Position numbers and translations under genes: made by a program
Notes under the pieces: generated by a model
Database searches by the model: none
What the model was told of the DNA's origin: nothing
The model's input: the letters and a program-made list of their open reading frames with translations, nothing else
DNA from: Mugil cephalus
Taxonomy: Eukaryota > Chordata > Actinopteri > Mugiliformes > Mugilidae
Direction: 5' to 3'
NCBI RefSeq assembly: GCF_022458985.1
Contig: NC_061772.1
Coordinates: 8,236,001-8,300,000, forward strand
Length of the DNA stretch: 64,000 nucleotides
In this document: positions 26,690 to 38,500 of the stretch, in pieces
Numbering within the stretch: the first letter of the stretch is position 1
Layout: each line of letters opens with the position of its first letter

Positions 26690-26788
26690 ACTTTTCCTTC
26701 GCAGCTACAACTTCAAGAGGTTTTACCCAGCGAAGAAGAAGTACTTGGAACGTAAACAGTGGGCAAAGGTGGAGGACTCTTTGACAAG
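26690..26788 (+). promoter_or_regulatory. vrk3: vrk3 promoter and probable noncoding exon 1
   Basis: A short GC-rich patch, CCCCGGAGGGGGCGCTAC, interrupts AT-rich DNA. A good donor, GACAAG|GTACTC, follows at 26,788/26,789. The first coding exon begins with an acceptor at 27,519, so a noncoding first exon here is likely. Confidence 0.45.
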
Positions 26789-27520
26789 GTACTCTGGCTG
26801 TGTTTATACACCTTTTTAATCGTCTAGTTAGACATTTCAACCTGGCCTAAGTTTATTTCAAGTAATGCCTGAAACTCTTTAAAACGACCACACTACTGCC
26901 ATCAACTCGGTGTCTGTAGTTTTCTGTTAAAAAGTTTAGCCTCAGTTTTAGCTAGCTAACTGTTCGCTAATAACCTGATGTACTGATTTTCCCAGTGGAA
27001 ACATATTGATGTAATTTAGGGGAGACACAGGCACAACGATTAGGTGTAATTTCGGTTGTAAATGTACACTTCCGGGTTCTCTTTCATTTTTTATTCTGCT
27101 AAAACAGTGCTAACTCTGGCTGGTTAACGTTACATTTAGTAGCTATTAGTTTTCTTATTTAACTACCCGACGTTAAATCACAACGACTTTAAGGTCAATA
27201 TTAAAAAGTTGTGTCTGGTATTATTTCGCTTACATGCTAAGAGAAGAAGATAGTAGAAAATGTGTTACCATGGTACCCAGTGAATAAACTGCTGCCAATA
27301 CACAGACAGTTTCACACATTTAACACATTGTATGTTAACGTCCACGTTGACTGATCCTGGAAAAATATGCAGTGTGGGTTGAATTAATAAATTCTGTAAA
27401 TTGATACACTAACTTTTTTGTCCGTATGTTCATCTACCGCTCATCATAAGCAGTTCACAAACTACATGGCAGTGAGGATGGGTGGATGATAATAATAATG
27501 TGTGTGTCCTCTCTTGCAGA

Positions 27521-30500
27521 ATGCCTTTCCATTTCTGTCCCCAGTGTGGAACAAAGCTGCAGCCTGGCTTCAAATTTTGTCCGTCGTGTGGGGAGAAACT
27601 TCCCTGTCCTGCAGATGGATCTGGACTTGAGGGCTTGACTGCTTCTCTAAGTCCTTCTCTACCTGCAAGAGACAAAGAAACAACATATGTCGTTAAGACA
27701 AACCCTGCTTCAAGCCCAAACTGCGACCCCACAGAAAGTACAGGTTAATCTACCAAGAATTATTCAACATTGAACAGATATTTGAGTTTGTATGTGTTTA
27801 AACACTTGGGAACATTTAAATGATCTTTTTCTACAGCCCATTCATATTTCACTTCAACTCCAGTTTCACCTCGTCCGGCACTGAGAAAGACCCGTAACTC
27901 CCTTCGACTGGACAAGTCAGTTCAGTTCAACATCAAAGATGCCACTTTGCCTGCTGTGTCCTCCGCTTCTCCTAACAAGGCTGAAGGTATTTATAATGGT
28001 CTGAAGTAGTGTCCCATCAATGTTTTTATTTAGTTTTCTGACATTACAAGTGAATAAGAGTAGAGCGGATTAAAGCCACCAGCCTGGCGTGAAGCTTGCT
28101 GATTGTATAAAAATTTGTAAAGATGTGAAATCAGCACTAATACAAACTAGGAGGTAACCTCTATTTGTGGAAATGAAAGGGCTGTGATTTGCATTGCTAG
28201 ATAACAGGCTCGAGTGGCAGGGGTCACCACAAAAGCAGCACGCTGCCAAGGTTGAACCAACGTCTCCTGCTGTAAAATCTACTCGAGCCAGTGAGTGGAA
28301 GCGTGGTCTGTTTTTTATCTATTCATTCATATGGTTATAATATTTACTCTAATCCATGTTGATTATTGCTGGATACGTGTGCAGCCAGGGGGAAGGCGAA
28401 ACTCTCCAGCCCTGTTACGAAGAAGGCAGAAGAAAAGAGGTTATCTGATAAAATCAGTGGGGTCACAGAGGAATCAACAACAGATGGCCCTTCTGTGACC
28501 AAATCTCCAAACGCTAAGTCTTCTTTCAAAGGTAAGATACAGATTTTACAAACTGCACACTATACAAGATCTTACACACTTCTTCAGGCATGTGAGATTC
28601 AGTTCTACAGCTACAGAGATTAACATACTTTCACAGTCTGTATATTATTAATAAGATCAGATAAACCTGCTGATATAATGAACCAGTCAACTGTTACTTG
28701 CTTTAGATTGCGACTAACCAGATTTACCAGATTGTCATTAAAATGTGAGGGAAACATAATCTCATGATGTCATGTTGTGACTATTTCCCTAACTATGTTT
28801 GTATGAATGAGCAGGAACAGGAAAAAGCAGAGCCAAAAAGGCAAAACAAACGCCGGCCGTGGAGCCACTGCAGGAAGGTGAGGAGGTGACAGACACAACG
28901 GGCAAGAAATGGACGCTGATGAAACTACTCAGTCAGAGTACGACAGAGCTCTTCTACGAAGGTGAGACTGTGTAATTAAATAGTCCGTTATTATAGGAGA
29001 TATTGTTTATTTATGATGTTAAAAACTCAAACATCACATTTACTGTTAAATCACTCAAAACGTCCCAACCAACTACAAAGAAGGAAATGTAGCACTGACT
29101 TCCAGTTACAGTGGTTCAAGAACTAAAGTTATGGAGGGCAGCAGATTACAGCTGGACATAATAATTGATTCATAATACATTCATTCATAGGAACTCTTAA
29201 TTTACTAATATTGTTTTGTCCTTACCAGTTTCACGGCCCAATTCCAAAGAGTCAAATCACATCCTCAAACTGGTAAGTGCCAACATTCACAGCAAAATTA
29301 AATGTTTCCATAATTACCTCCATGAGATGCCATTAATATAGAAATTATCGGTTTTCCACCTTCTATATACACTGATCAGGCATAACGTTATGACCACTTT
29401 CCTAATATTGTGTATGTCTTCCCTGTTCTTCCAAAACAGCTGCGACTCATTAGAGAATGTCCTGTGGTGTCTGATAACTGAATGTTGTTAGTGGGGGTCT
29501 TTGTTTCCTGTGGGTTGAGGGGAGGGGCCTCTGAGGATCATCAGACACTTGATCAGTTTGGGATCTAGTGAGTTTAGAGGCCAGGTCAACACCTTGTGCT
29601 GTTTTTCATGTTGTTTGAGTTGTTCCTAAACTGGTTTTGTGTGTGTGTGTGTGTGCCTGTGTCAGATTGCATCCTTGGTGGGGATAGTTGCTGCTATCAA
29701 GTGTCATTACTATGGGGTGGGGGTGTCTGGTCTGGTCTAGATGGGTGGTACATGTCTAAGTAACATCCACACGAATACCAGGTCCACAAGTTTCCCAGAA
29801 GAACATTAAACGGTCATAAGATGTTCAATGTTGTTTATTTCTACTGTCGGTGGTCATAATGTTGTGGCTGATCGGTGTACATACACCAAGTTCATCCTGT
29901 GTTTCCTACTCATAGGGGGCAAAAGATGGAAGAATCTTCAATGAGCAGAACTTCTTACAGAGAGCTGCTAAACCAACATCTGGTGAGAGGCTAGTTTGTT
30001 GTAATGTTAGGTTAGCACCTTCAAATTAAAATTCTTTTAAACCGAACAATCACAGGCTCAAGACATTTTATTGCTTGTGGTGCTTAGACTCTAGAGGGGT
30101 GAAGAGACTAGCAGTGATGTGGGAACAAGATACCATAAGACCTCTAGTGAAGTCAGCATCTACTAAGTTAAACTTATCTCAACTTCCAGCCAACATGATG
30201 TTTGTACTTGTCCCGTTGGTTGTTACTTCAAACACATCACCTCAAACTGATCACCTGCTGCATGTTACAAACATTTTTCACCTATCATCACTACAACTTG
30301 CAGAATTTCATAAAAAAAGGCGTCGGCCTCCTGATGCAGAATGGCTGCTGGTCTCTACTGGTGTGTACTCGTGACTGTGATAAATAGATGAGAAGTTAAC
30401 TGTGCATTTCCAAGTCTTAGACAAAAAACACCAACAGAGTCTGACACAGTGTGAAGACTGTTTCTGTCTTATTATAGGAGCATCTTTCATTTCACAACAC

Positions 30501-32892
30501 ACAGAGGGAAGCAGAGCTGGACAAATGGAGCCTCGTCATAGTTCTTAAACCTTCTGAAAGTCTCATTAGTCTTGAGTGTAACATTATATACATGAGAATC
30601 AAAGACTTATTGTCTCTTTAGTCGACAAGTGGATCAAACAAAACAAGATGGATTTTCTGGGGATTCCTTCCTGTGCTGGCTTTGGTCTTCATGCAGATTC
30701 ATACAGGTGTGAAGCTTATCTCCCAATTCTAACACATTATATGGAAGCATTTTTAATTAAATCTTTTTAATTGTTTTTATTTTTTCAACAGGTTTCTGAT
30801 TTTCCCCGACATGGGCCAGACTCTGCTCTCTGTCATGGAGGATGAAAACGAGCTCCTGTCTGAGGAAGTTGTTCTTCAGCTCGCCTGTAGAATAGTCAGT
30901 ACTCTCATGTCCTCTGTAAACCTCTACGACAAAACTCTTAATCTGGTTCTTAATGAAACTTCTCTCCACTTGTAGTTGGATGTGCTGCAGTATATCCACT
31001 CAAACGAGTATGTCCACGCTGACATTAACGCCGAGAACATTTACATAAAACCAGGACAGAAATCACAGGTGAGAAATACTCTGATTGTATTTGTAGTGAG
31101 TGTCCACGTGTAGAATGTGTTTCACCGACCGCTCTGTCCTTGTGTGTGTTACTAGGTTTACCTCGTAGGATACTGCCACGCCTTCAGGTACTGTCCAGGA
31201 GGCCAACACGTAGAGTACCGTGAAGCCAGCAGAACACAACACGAGGGCACCTTAGAGTTTATCAGCCTGGACGCACATAAAGGAGCAGGTGTGGCCTCAC
31301 CCAACAACTAAAACCCTCATCAGTGAAATTAAATCACACTCGCTGGACACCTTATTAGTTACACCTTGATGAGGAAGGTCCATATTGACATGATAGCCTC
31401 ATGCAGTAGCTGTAGATTTTCAGCTACACATCCTTGATCAGTCTCATGCTCCCCTCATCCAAAGGTCCAAACTCATTGTTATGTTCAAGAAGCCAGTTTG
31501 AGATGATTTTAACTTTATGACATGGCACACAATCCTGATTTAAGTAGGTATCTGAAGATGGGTACACAGTTGTTATAAAAGGATCAACAATACTGCGAGG
31601 CAGGATGGACGCATGCTTTCATTTTATTTATGCCAAAGTCTGAACGTACATTAAAATATCAGGATTCCTCAGACCAGGCAACGTTTTCAGCCTCATGTCT
31701 GCAGGCTTCAATGCAGTTGCTGCCAAGTCATTGACTGATTGGATATTTACCACAATCATTCTGTGGCATTTAAACAATACTCAGTTTGTGCTCTGTATGC
31801 CAAGAAAATATCCACCACCTCATTGCACCACCACCAGCAGCAGCAGTAGCATATTTCCATGTTGTTTATGCCAATATCTGGCCCCACCATTCCAATTTTG
31901 CAGCAGAATTCAAGTCAGCCTGACTGACCGTGAGAGATGCTCTTCTGCATCCCTCAGTCGCAACAAGTGGTTGTTTAAGTTGCTGTCGCCTTTCTATCAG
32001 CTTGAACCAGTCTGACTGTTCTGCTCTGACCTCTGGCATCAATAAGTCTTCATCTCCCAGACAGGTGAACAGGTGTTCCTAATGAAATGGCCAGTGAGGG
32101 TATTTATGAGCAACTACAAACCATTTATTTATGGTTTATTTTCTTCCTCCTGTGATGGACACCAGCACTCTGCCCACGCTCCATCTGGCATAAACAGACT
32201 TCGCATGAAAAGATTGATTTGTTTTTCCTCATCAGTGAGTGTGATGTTCTTCAGTGGAAGACGCTCTCACAACGTTGTGCTTATGACTTTTAAAGCCGCC
32301 CCCCAGCCTCCAAAAACGAAACTAACAAAGCAACACATAGGCCCTCTGTTGTCGTTTGATGTGCATCGTCATTAACGCTGGGAGGGAAAACAGATGTCGT
32401 CATCTCTGTGTTTCAGGTCCGTCTCGCCGCAGTGACTTGCAGTCTCTGGGTTACTGTATGCTGTATTGGCACACAGGGACGCTGCCGTGGGCCGACGTCA
32501 CTCAGCCAGACCAGGTAGCCAGCCAGAAACAGAGGTAAGAGAGAGCGTAACTACACAACGGGATGCACACGGAGAAACGTAGGAAACACAGTCCACTAAC
32601 AAGTTCTCATTGTAGGTACATGGACAATGTTGGGGCACTGCTGAGCCACTGCTTTGAGAAGAAGAAAGTTTCCAGTGAGTTTCGATGTTTCCTATGTGAC
32701 AGGTGTGTCGTGTGTTTGTTGATTTGTTGATGTATTTCTGTGTATTTCTGCTGTAGGCGCATTTCAGAGCTACTAACTGCAGTGATGGCTCTGCAGTACT
32801 CTGAGCAGCCCGACTACTCGGCCCTGAAGTCTGGACTCAGCGCTGCTTTACAGCAGCTGGGAGGGTCCCTGGAGCACCCGCTCAGTTTTTAG
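27521..32892 (+). CDS. vrk3: VRK3, vaccinia-related kinase 3 (pseudokinase)
   Basis: Fourteen coding exons join in frame: 27521-27743, 27837-27986, 28201-28290, 28385-28531, 28815-28961, 29229-29272, 29916-29982, 30622-30706, 30792-30894, 30976-31068, 31156-31288, 32417-32534, 32616-32702 and 32757-32892, giving 540 residues (human 474). An N-terminal zinc ribbon uses C6, C9, C20 and C23 (FCPQC...FCPSC). A basic, Ser-rich linker follows, then a VRK-type kinase fold. The glycine loop is destroyed (LLSQSTTELF), DFG is replaced by GYC at 388-390, but HAD with D368 and N373 remains. Mammalian VRK3 is a nuclear scaffold that stimulates the phosphatase DUSP3/VHR against ERK. For exon 13 a longer donor at 32,702 was chosen because it keeps frame. 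The TAG stop ends exactly at a donor, so the 3'UTR is probably spliced. Confidence 0.92.
29370..29877. mobile_element. Tc1-derived non-autonomous element in a vrk3 intron
   Basis: This 508-bp element begins CACTGATCAGGCATAACG, ends ...GTGGCTGATCGGTG and is flanked by TA on both sides. Both ends match the widespread fish Tc1-like family with CACCGATCAG termini. Internal pieces such as TCAACACCTTG and CTAAGTAACATCCACACGAA are transposase-gene scraps on the minus strand, with a (GT)n run at 29,637-29,654. No coding frame remains. Confidence 0.82.
31336..32098 (-). mobile_element. scrambled Tc1-like relic in a vrk3 intron
   Basis: The left end, CGCTGGACACCTTATTAG, and the right end, CCTAATGAAATGGCCAGTG, are inverted copies of the fish Tc1-like family with CCGGCCACTTTATTAG ends. 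Internal matches include GGTCCATATTGACATGATAG and GACCTCTGGCATCAATAAG, but in rearranged order and with many stops. The lost transposase gene lay on the minus strand. It is an old insertion. Confidence 0.75.
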
Positions 32893-33389
32893 GTGAGGAC
32901 ACACTCTTTGAAGTCACATTATTACAGAGCTGGTTGTTGGGCTTCCCACTGAAAGTTACGTCCTCATATTTTTACACAATTTTAGCTGTATAGCTGCCTC
33001 CAAACCGGTTCAAGCTACTGTTACGCAATGAAGCTGGTATTAGAACCACTTTGAAATGTCGGGCCATCAGTGAGCATCTGTTCCCTGGTTTTTCTGGTAT
33101 GTCCTGCATCATTGGCACCAGTTAGTCTGAACGTCACCAGCAAATTGTTGGCAGAAGGAAGGAGGATGGTGAAGGAGAAGACATCGCTGTTCTTTGGTCT
33201 CACTTTGATGTGTCGCCTGCAACATTAGCTTTAAGTTATTTACATCGAGATCTGAAGACTGGTTTAGGAATTACAAAACTACACGAACTGTATCACGTGG
33301 AAATGTGTACTGACACAGCTATGAACCACATTTTCCCACCGTCCAAAGACGAGCTCGTTAGGCTGATTGGTGACTCTAAATTGACCCTA

Positions 33390-33540
33390 GGTGTGAGTGT
33401 GAGTGCGAATGGTTGTTTGTCTCTGTGTTAGCCCTGAGATAGACCTGTCCCAAACTAACTACCTCGCCCCTCACCTGATGACAGCTGGGACAGGCTCCAG
33501 CAACCCCCCTGACCCTAGTGAGGATAAGCTGTAGTAGATG
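33390..33540. repeat. dispersed fish repeat near the vrk3 3' end
   Basis: The motif set GCGAATGGTTGTTTGTCTCT, CTGGGACAGGCTCCAGC and GAGGATAAGCTGTAGTAG is a very common dispersed repeat tail in teleost genomes. I cannot name the family from sequence alone. It lies in the probable 3'UTR intron of vrk3. Confidence 0.6.
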
Positions 33541-33831
33541 AGATATTTCTCTAGTATGTCTTTGATGCTAATGCAGTAGCCATTTTGGAGTCAGACAGGT
33601 GGAATCTATGGTAAAGTGCCGATAATTTTCTGCTTTACCTGCCATTGTTATTAGGAAACAGTAATAACATCTAGAAGATTATGTACATTGTTATAATTCA
33701 TCAGCATCTGGACAGTGTTCAGAGTTAAACCGACTCCAGGACTAAATATGAACAGTAAACGTCAGACTGAGCCTTTTGTGCGTCCTCTGTGATCGTAATA
33801 CTCACGCATGTCTACTTTGTTTTATTTTCAG

Positions 33832-34240
33832 AGGTCGAACAGGGAGAAGACATTTGGAGGATTGTTTCTAACTTTTAATCTTGTTGTGTTTTATCCGTTA
33901 TGTTTGAATGCACTAAACGTTGAGTGTTGTACAGCTCAGTGTGTGACGATGACACAAGGAGGTTTGATTACACTGTGGTCTTTAGCAACAACACAACAAC
34001 ACTGGCTGGGAGGTAGATGCAAGTTCTCGGTTCCTGGTGCACATATTTGGGTGACGATGTTTGTAAGTTACGTGTTTTACAGTGTTTTTAGAACGTGTGT
34101 CTGATTGTGGGCACAGGTTACATGTTTTTAATGAAATCGTCATGAGAATATTCTCTTTTACTTCCTATTGTCAAACATTGCTTTTAAGATGAGCAGACAG
34201 ATGTGGATTAAGACAATAAATTGGTTCTATTTGTAATTCA
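33832..34240 (+). other. vrk3: vrk3 terminal 3'UTR exon with poly(A) signal
   Basis: A donor at 32,893, directly after the stop codon, pairs with an acceptor at 33,830-33,831 (TTTTATTTTCAG). The exon that follows is noncoding and ends near AATAAA at 34,215-34,220, about 20 bases before a plausible cleavage site. Confidence 0.5.
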
Positions 34241-35594
34241 AAGCGGTGCCTGTCTTCAATTTAACTGTGGGAGCCAAAGAGTTGCAGAAACACTCCAGCG
34301 TCAATGTGTGCTCAAAGAACAAAACATGCTACTCATGCTGATTCATTCAACACAACTGAAGTGTTTAATTTTAAAGAAAGCTTTATAAAGTTTAAACATT
34401 TCTGAACATAAACATTTGGACATTTCAAGACATATACAATTCTTTATATGAAACAGTAAATATCTCTTATTGTGCACACTCTCAAAGTAATTCAGAAAAT
34501 AAACACTTATCTGTAGCCTGATCTCTCTGGTCATGGCATTTAAAACCCTACATCTCTGAGGCACTTTCTGAATGACGAGGCTTTTTAAGAAACATGTAAA
34601 GCATGAACGATGAGAGACTCTAGCGCCCCCGTGAGGCAGCACAGTTACAGAACGGGGCGGCTTCCTTGGAGCGGAGCCTAGCTTACACACTTAAAACCGA
34701 TCAGTTGAGCTTCTTTTTTGTACAGACATGCCGGCAGCACGAGGCAGCTACACATGCAGGTTTAAATACAGTTCCACGCTGCAGATTGTTTCCGTGTTTG
34801 CAAAAAATTGGTCCAATGCTAGTCTTGAAGAGAAGCTGCTATCGTTTTTTTTTTTTTTTGGAAGGTCTGAAGGTTAGATTTCAAAGCCGTTACTTCTACG
34901 CTCCATGTGAATATTCTCAACTAGTGCCACTGACGCCTAAAATGAAACGATACTCTTTGATTTCAGGGTACATTCCTGGTCTGGAAATGACTCCAGATAA
35001 ATATCACATGCTCATGAGGTCTTCTCCTCTGACAATGAAAGAGCTGTGGGCTGTACACTGATTTAACACTGAAAATCAGAACCTCTAGTTTTTCACATCC
35101 ACAAATACTGATTGATTTTTTTTTTTATTATTTTGTTTTTTATGAATTGACAGTATGCTTCTCCGTAGATTAAAAAAAAAAAAACAACCTGAACTTATAA
35201 AACCATTTGAAAATGAATGTTTTGAAAAGAAAAAGCTTTGTAACAAAGCCAAAAACAAGGCCGCTCTTCTCTGTTCCTGTAATGTTTTGGACACTGAGTG
35301 GTCACATGACAGGAGCAGTTCATGTAAACTGAAGTGGTGTCCCACTTTTAACCTAGGCAACATGACTGGAAATAATGATTACTGTTGGAAGAAGGTGTTT
35401 GGGTTCAGTCATGGCGGAGGAGCAGAAACCTCGACATTGGTCAGAACATGGCGTGCACAAACTCAACCGTAATGGAGGAGCCGTTTGTCGGAGCGGTAAG
35501 TGGAACGTCCTCAAGGCCTCCGATCCCACATAGAGAGACGGCACGAGAACTTCAAAGTGGGAGAAATGGTTTTAGTTGTGGTTCCACTGAGTCA
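34241..35594. other. vrk3/ripor1 convergent intergenic space
   Basis: Only 1.35 kb separates the vrk3 poly(A) site from the ripor1 stop. It contains T and A homopolymer runs and a minus-strand AATAAA near 35,124-35,129 that could end ripor1. I searched both strands for the missing ripor1 C-terminal exons and saw none. Confidence 0.5.
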
Positions 35595-38500
35595 TTAGAA
35601 GACAGTAGTGGCCAAATGGGTGGGGGTAGAGGGACGCTCCTCCTGATCATGTGATGTTTCCTCTCCTGAAAAATTAGAAACAGGGAAAATTAGCCGATCC
35701 ACGCAGTCACATGAACAACCGCCGCCTCTGTATCCTGACAAACCCCTCTCACCACGTTCTTCCTTTTCCTCAGTTTGCTCCTCCTTCTCCTCAGGAATTT
35801 CCATCTGACCCAAGTCCTGCGCGTCATCGCCGCTCGACTCCTTCAGGGAAAAATGTTTTTTTCAGCCACTTTTTATCCATTAACATAAACACAGCTGAAG
35901 TCACGAGCTGCTTACAGAGAAGTGTGTGTTTACCTGTGATTCAGAGAAACGATCTTCATCTGAGTTCCTGAATCCTTCTGGAGCTTCCATGAGGATCTGG
36001 AGACCATCGGCCCCCTCCTCGTCGTCACTGCACGGGGAGACAGACACGCTCGTAACGTTTCATCTCGTCCCACCTCTTCACTGAGCCCACACTATTCTCA
36101 CACCGAGTGAAATATTCAAACACAAACATCCTACGTCTTCATTTTATACACATCCAGCAGCTTTGAGTCTTTTGGATTTAAACAGAAATATTGGCCCATA
36201 TATACATATTACTGTAGATGAACTATCTAATATAAACAAGCGTCCACAGCAACGTGAAACATTGTGTGGATTGGTAACACTTTCCTGAGTAGAGTTTATT
36301 CCAATGTTAATGATTGAACCAGCTTTTCAGCCTTTCTTTGTCTCAAATACTGGGAATCACTTCATCACATTCCACCAGATCCACACTCACCGGCCAGTTC
36401 ATTAGGTACACCTGTTTAACTGCTTATTATTGTAAATATCCAGTCAGTCAGTGACACGGCTCCAACTCAGTGCATCTAAACATGTAGACGTGAGGCTAGG
36501 CTGAGAAAGGTAGCCTGGTCTGATGAGTCCTGATTTCTGTGACTAAAATCTACTGAACACTAATGAGAGCTGTGACAGTGAGCAGAAACAAAGGTGGGAC
36601 TGACATGAGCTACAAATACCTCTAATTCTCTATGAAGCTGAGAGGAGCAGCAGATTATTCTTCTCTAAATACGTTCGGTTAGACATTTGATTCATTGTTT
36701 TAGTGATTATAGCTGCGTTGACATGAGATCTGAATAAATGATTAACAGCCATCTTTGATATATGCAGCACAGTAACCACTGATGCAGAACAACAACAAAT
36801 ATTTTTTTCTGCTGACACTTACCTTCCCTCTGAGTAAAAGTTCTCTATGTTCTTTACTTCTACTATTTTTTCTTCCTCCGTTGTGTTTTGGTCCTCTTCA
36901 CATTTCTCATGCTCCTCTTCCTTTTTTCCTTCATTTTCCTGTTGCTCTTTCTCTTCTTCTTCCTCTTCCTCTACCTCGTCCTCTACCTCGTCCTTGTTCT
37001 CTTCCTCTTCCTCTTCCTCGTCTTCATCCAGGTCAGAGCAGTTGAGAAAATCAAAACTTTCGAGGGCTGTCTCGACTTCCTGAGTGAAACTGGTAGAAGT
37101 AGGAAAAGGGACCTGAGGAGAAAAACAAACGGTGACAGGAGTTAGAAATGCCTCCGTCATCACTTTAGACTAAACAAACGCGCTCTGAACTTATTCCTGA
37201 GCTCACCACCGGTGTGTCCTCTGGTTGTTTTGACTCCAGGACGGACTCGTGCGGCTGCCTCCGTTCCCCCGGGCGTCCCTCTGCAGCTTCCACAGCGCTG
37301 TCCTCCGTTTCTGCTTCAGTCTGTTCAGCCCGTAATGACGAGTCCTCGGGTGGAGCGTCCTTTACTCCTTCTGCCGACACGTTTGCCGCCTCCGCCGGCA
37401 GCGCGGGAGGAGGTACGGCGGAGACGTCGGGGCACGAGCAGCTCAGGTCTACTGAGGCTTCAGAGAGGTCCTCTGATTGGACAGACGCCCTGTCGGTCGC
37501 AGTGCAGTCTGGGCTACTCCCTCCGACGAGGCTGCGGGAGCAGGAAGTCTGCAGGTGCCCGTTAGGCACCGCGTCCGCCTGAGGGAACACCTCACCGGTT
37601 TCCGTCTCGTCCTCCTCTTGGTTGGACGACAGCGACGGTGTGGACGCGCTGGATTTGTGAGGCGTGAACGGGAGCTGAGTGGTGAGAGTGGTGTGCAACA
37701 TGTTGGAGGCCGTCAGCCTCTGAGTGTGATGAGCCAGTGCTGGACTGGAGGAGTCGTCTGAGGATTCAGAGGAGTTGGACCAGACCGTCCCGTTCTCCAT
37801 TTCCCCCTGACGCTTCAACAGAGACTAGGAAGGAAGAGATGAGAATGAGAAAATGAGCCAGGCTTAATGATTCATGTGGACGCACAGCAGAAAGATACTG
37901 GAGGGAGCGGGTAATCGAGATCAAGTTGACAAGATCATTAATCCAGTGGTCCTCAAACTGTGCATCATAGACATGTTTCGGGGGCGTGATTGGAAATGAA
38001 CAATACACACAAATCAGATCTGTGGTCTGTTCCAGAAAGCAGGTTTAACGAAGTCATCACCAATGCATCTCCAAAACTATGATTCACCATGGCAACAGGG
38101 AAATGGAGACAAGCGTCTCCATTTTAATCCAGAGTTAGAATTATGAATCAGTGGCGACGCAGACGTCGTCATCCACTGTCACTAATTCAGGACTGGACAA
38201 AGGAAGTTAAGTTAAACGTATCGTTCAGTAGTCCTCTCTCCCCTCATTTACCCAATCTGAATTTTTCTTAATGGATGATAAAAATTGGAATCCTACTCGA
38301 CTACAACTAGACATTTAGATGTTTCAACATCAAATATAATTTGACTATATATCCTAATTAAAAACACCCCTCTTAGTTGTCTTAAATGTTCTATCAGTGT
38401 GATCAGTGATGATAATTATTCCTTGATCAAAATCGTACATGCCTAAAGCCTCATACGTGTTTCTTTTAACAGGGAATTAGTAAAATAATGTAAAGATTTT

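Noticed and set aside
32757-32767. use of the short vrk3 donor at 32,675 before exon 14
   Set aside because: It would put the last exon in a frame with an immediate stop. The donor at 32,703 keeps the frame and the VMALQYSEQ match.
34666-35061. 131-codon plus-strand open frame after vrk3
   Set aside because: Contains a poly-Phe run from T homopolymer, lacks an ATG context or splice partners, and has no recognisable domain.
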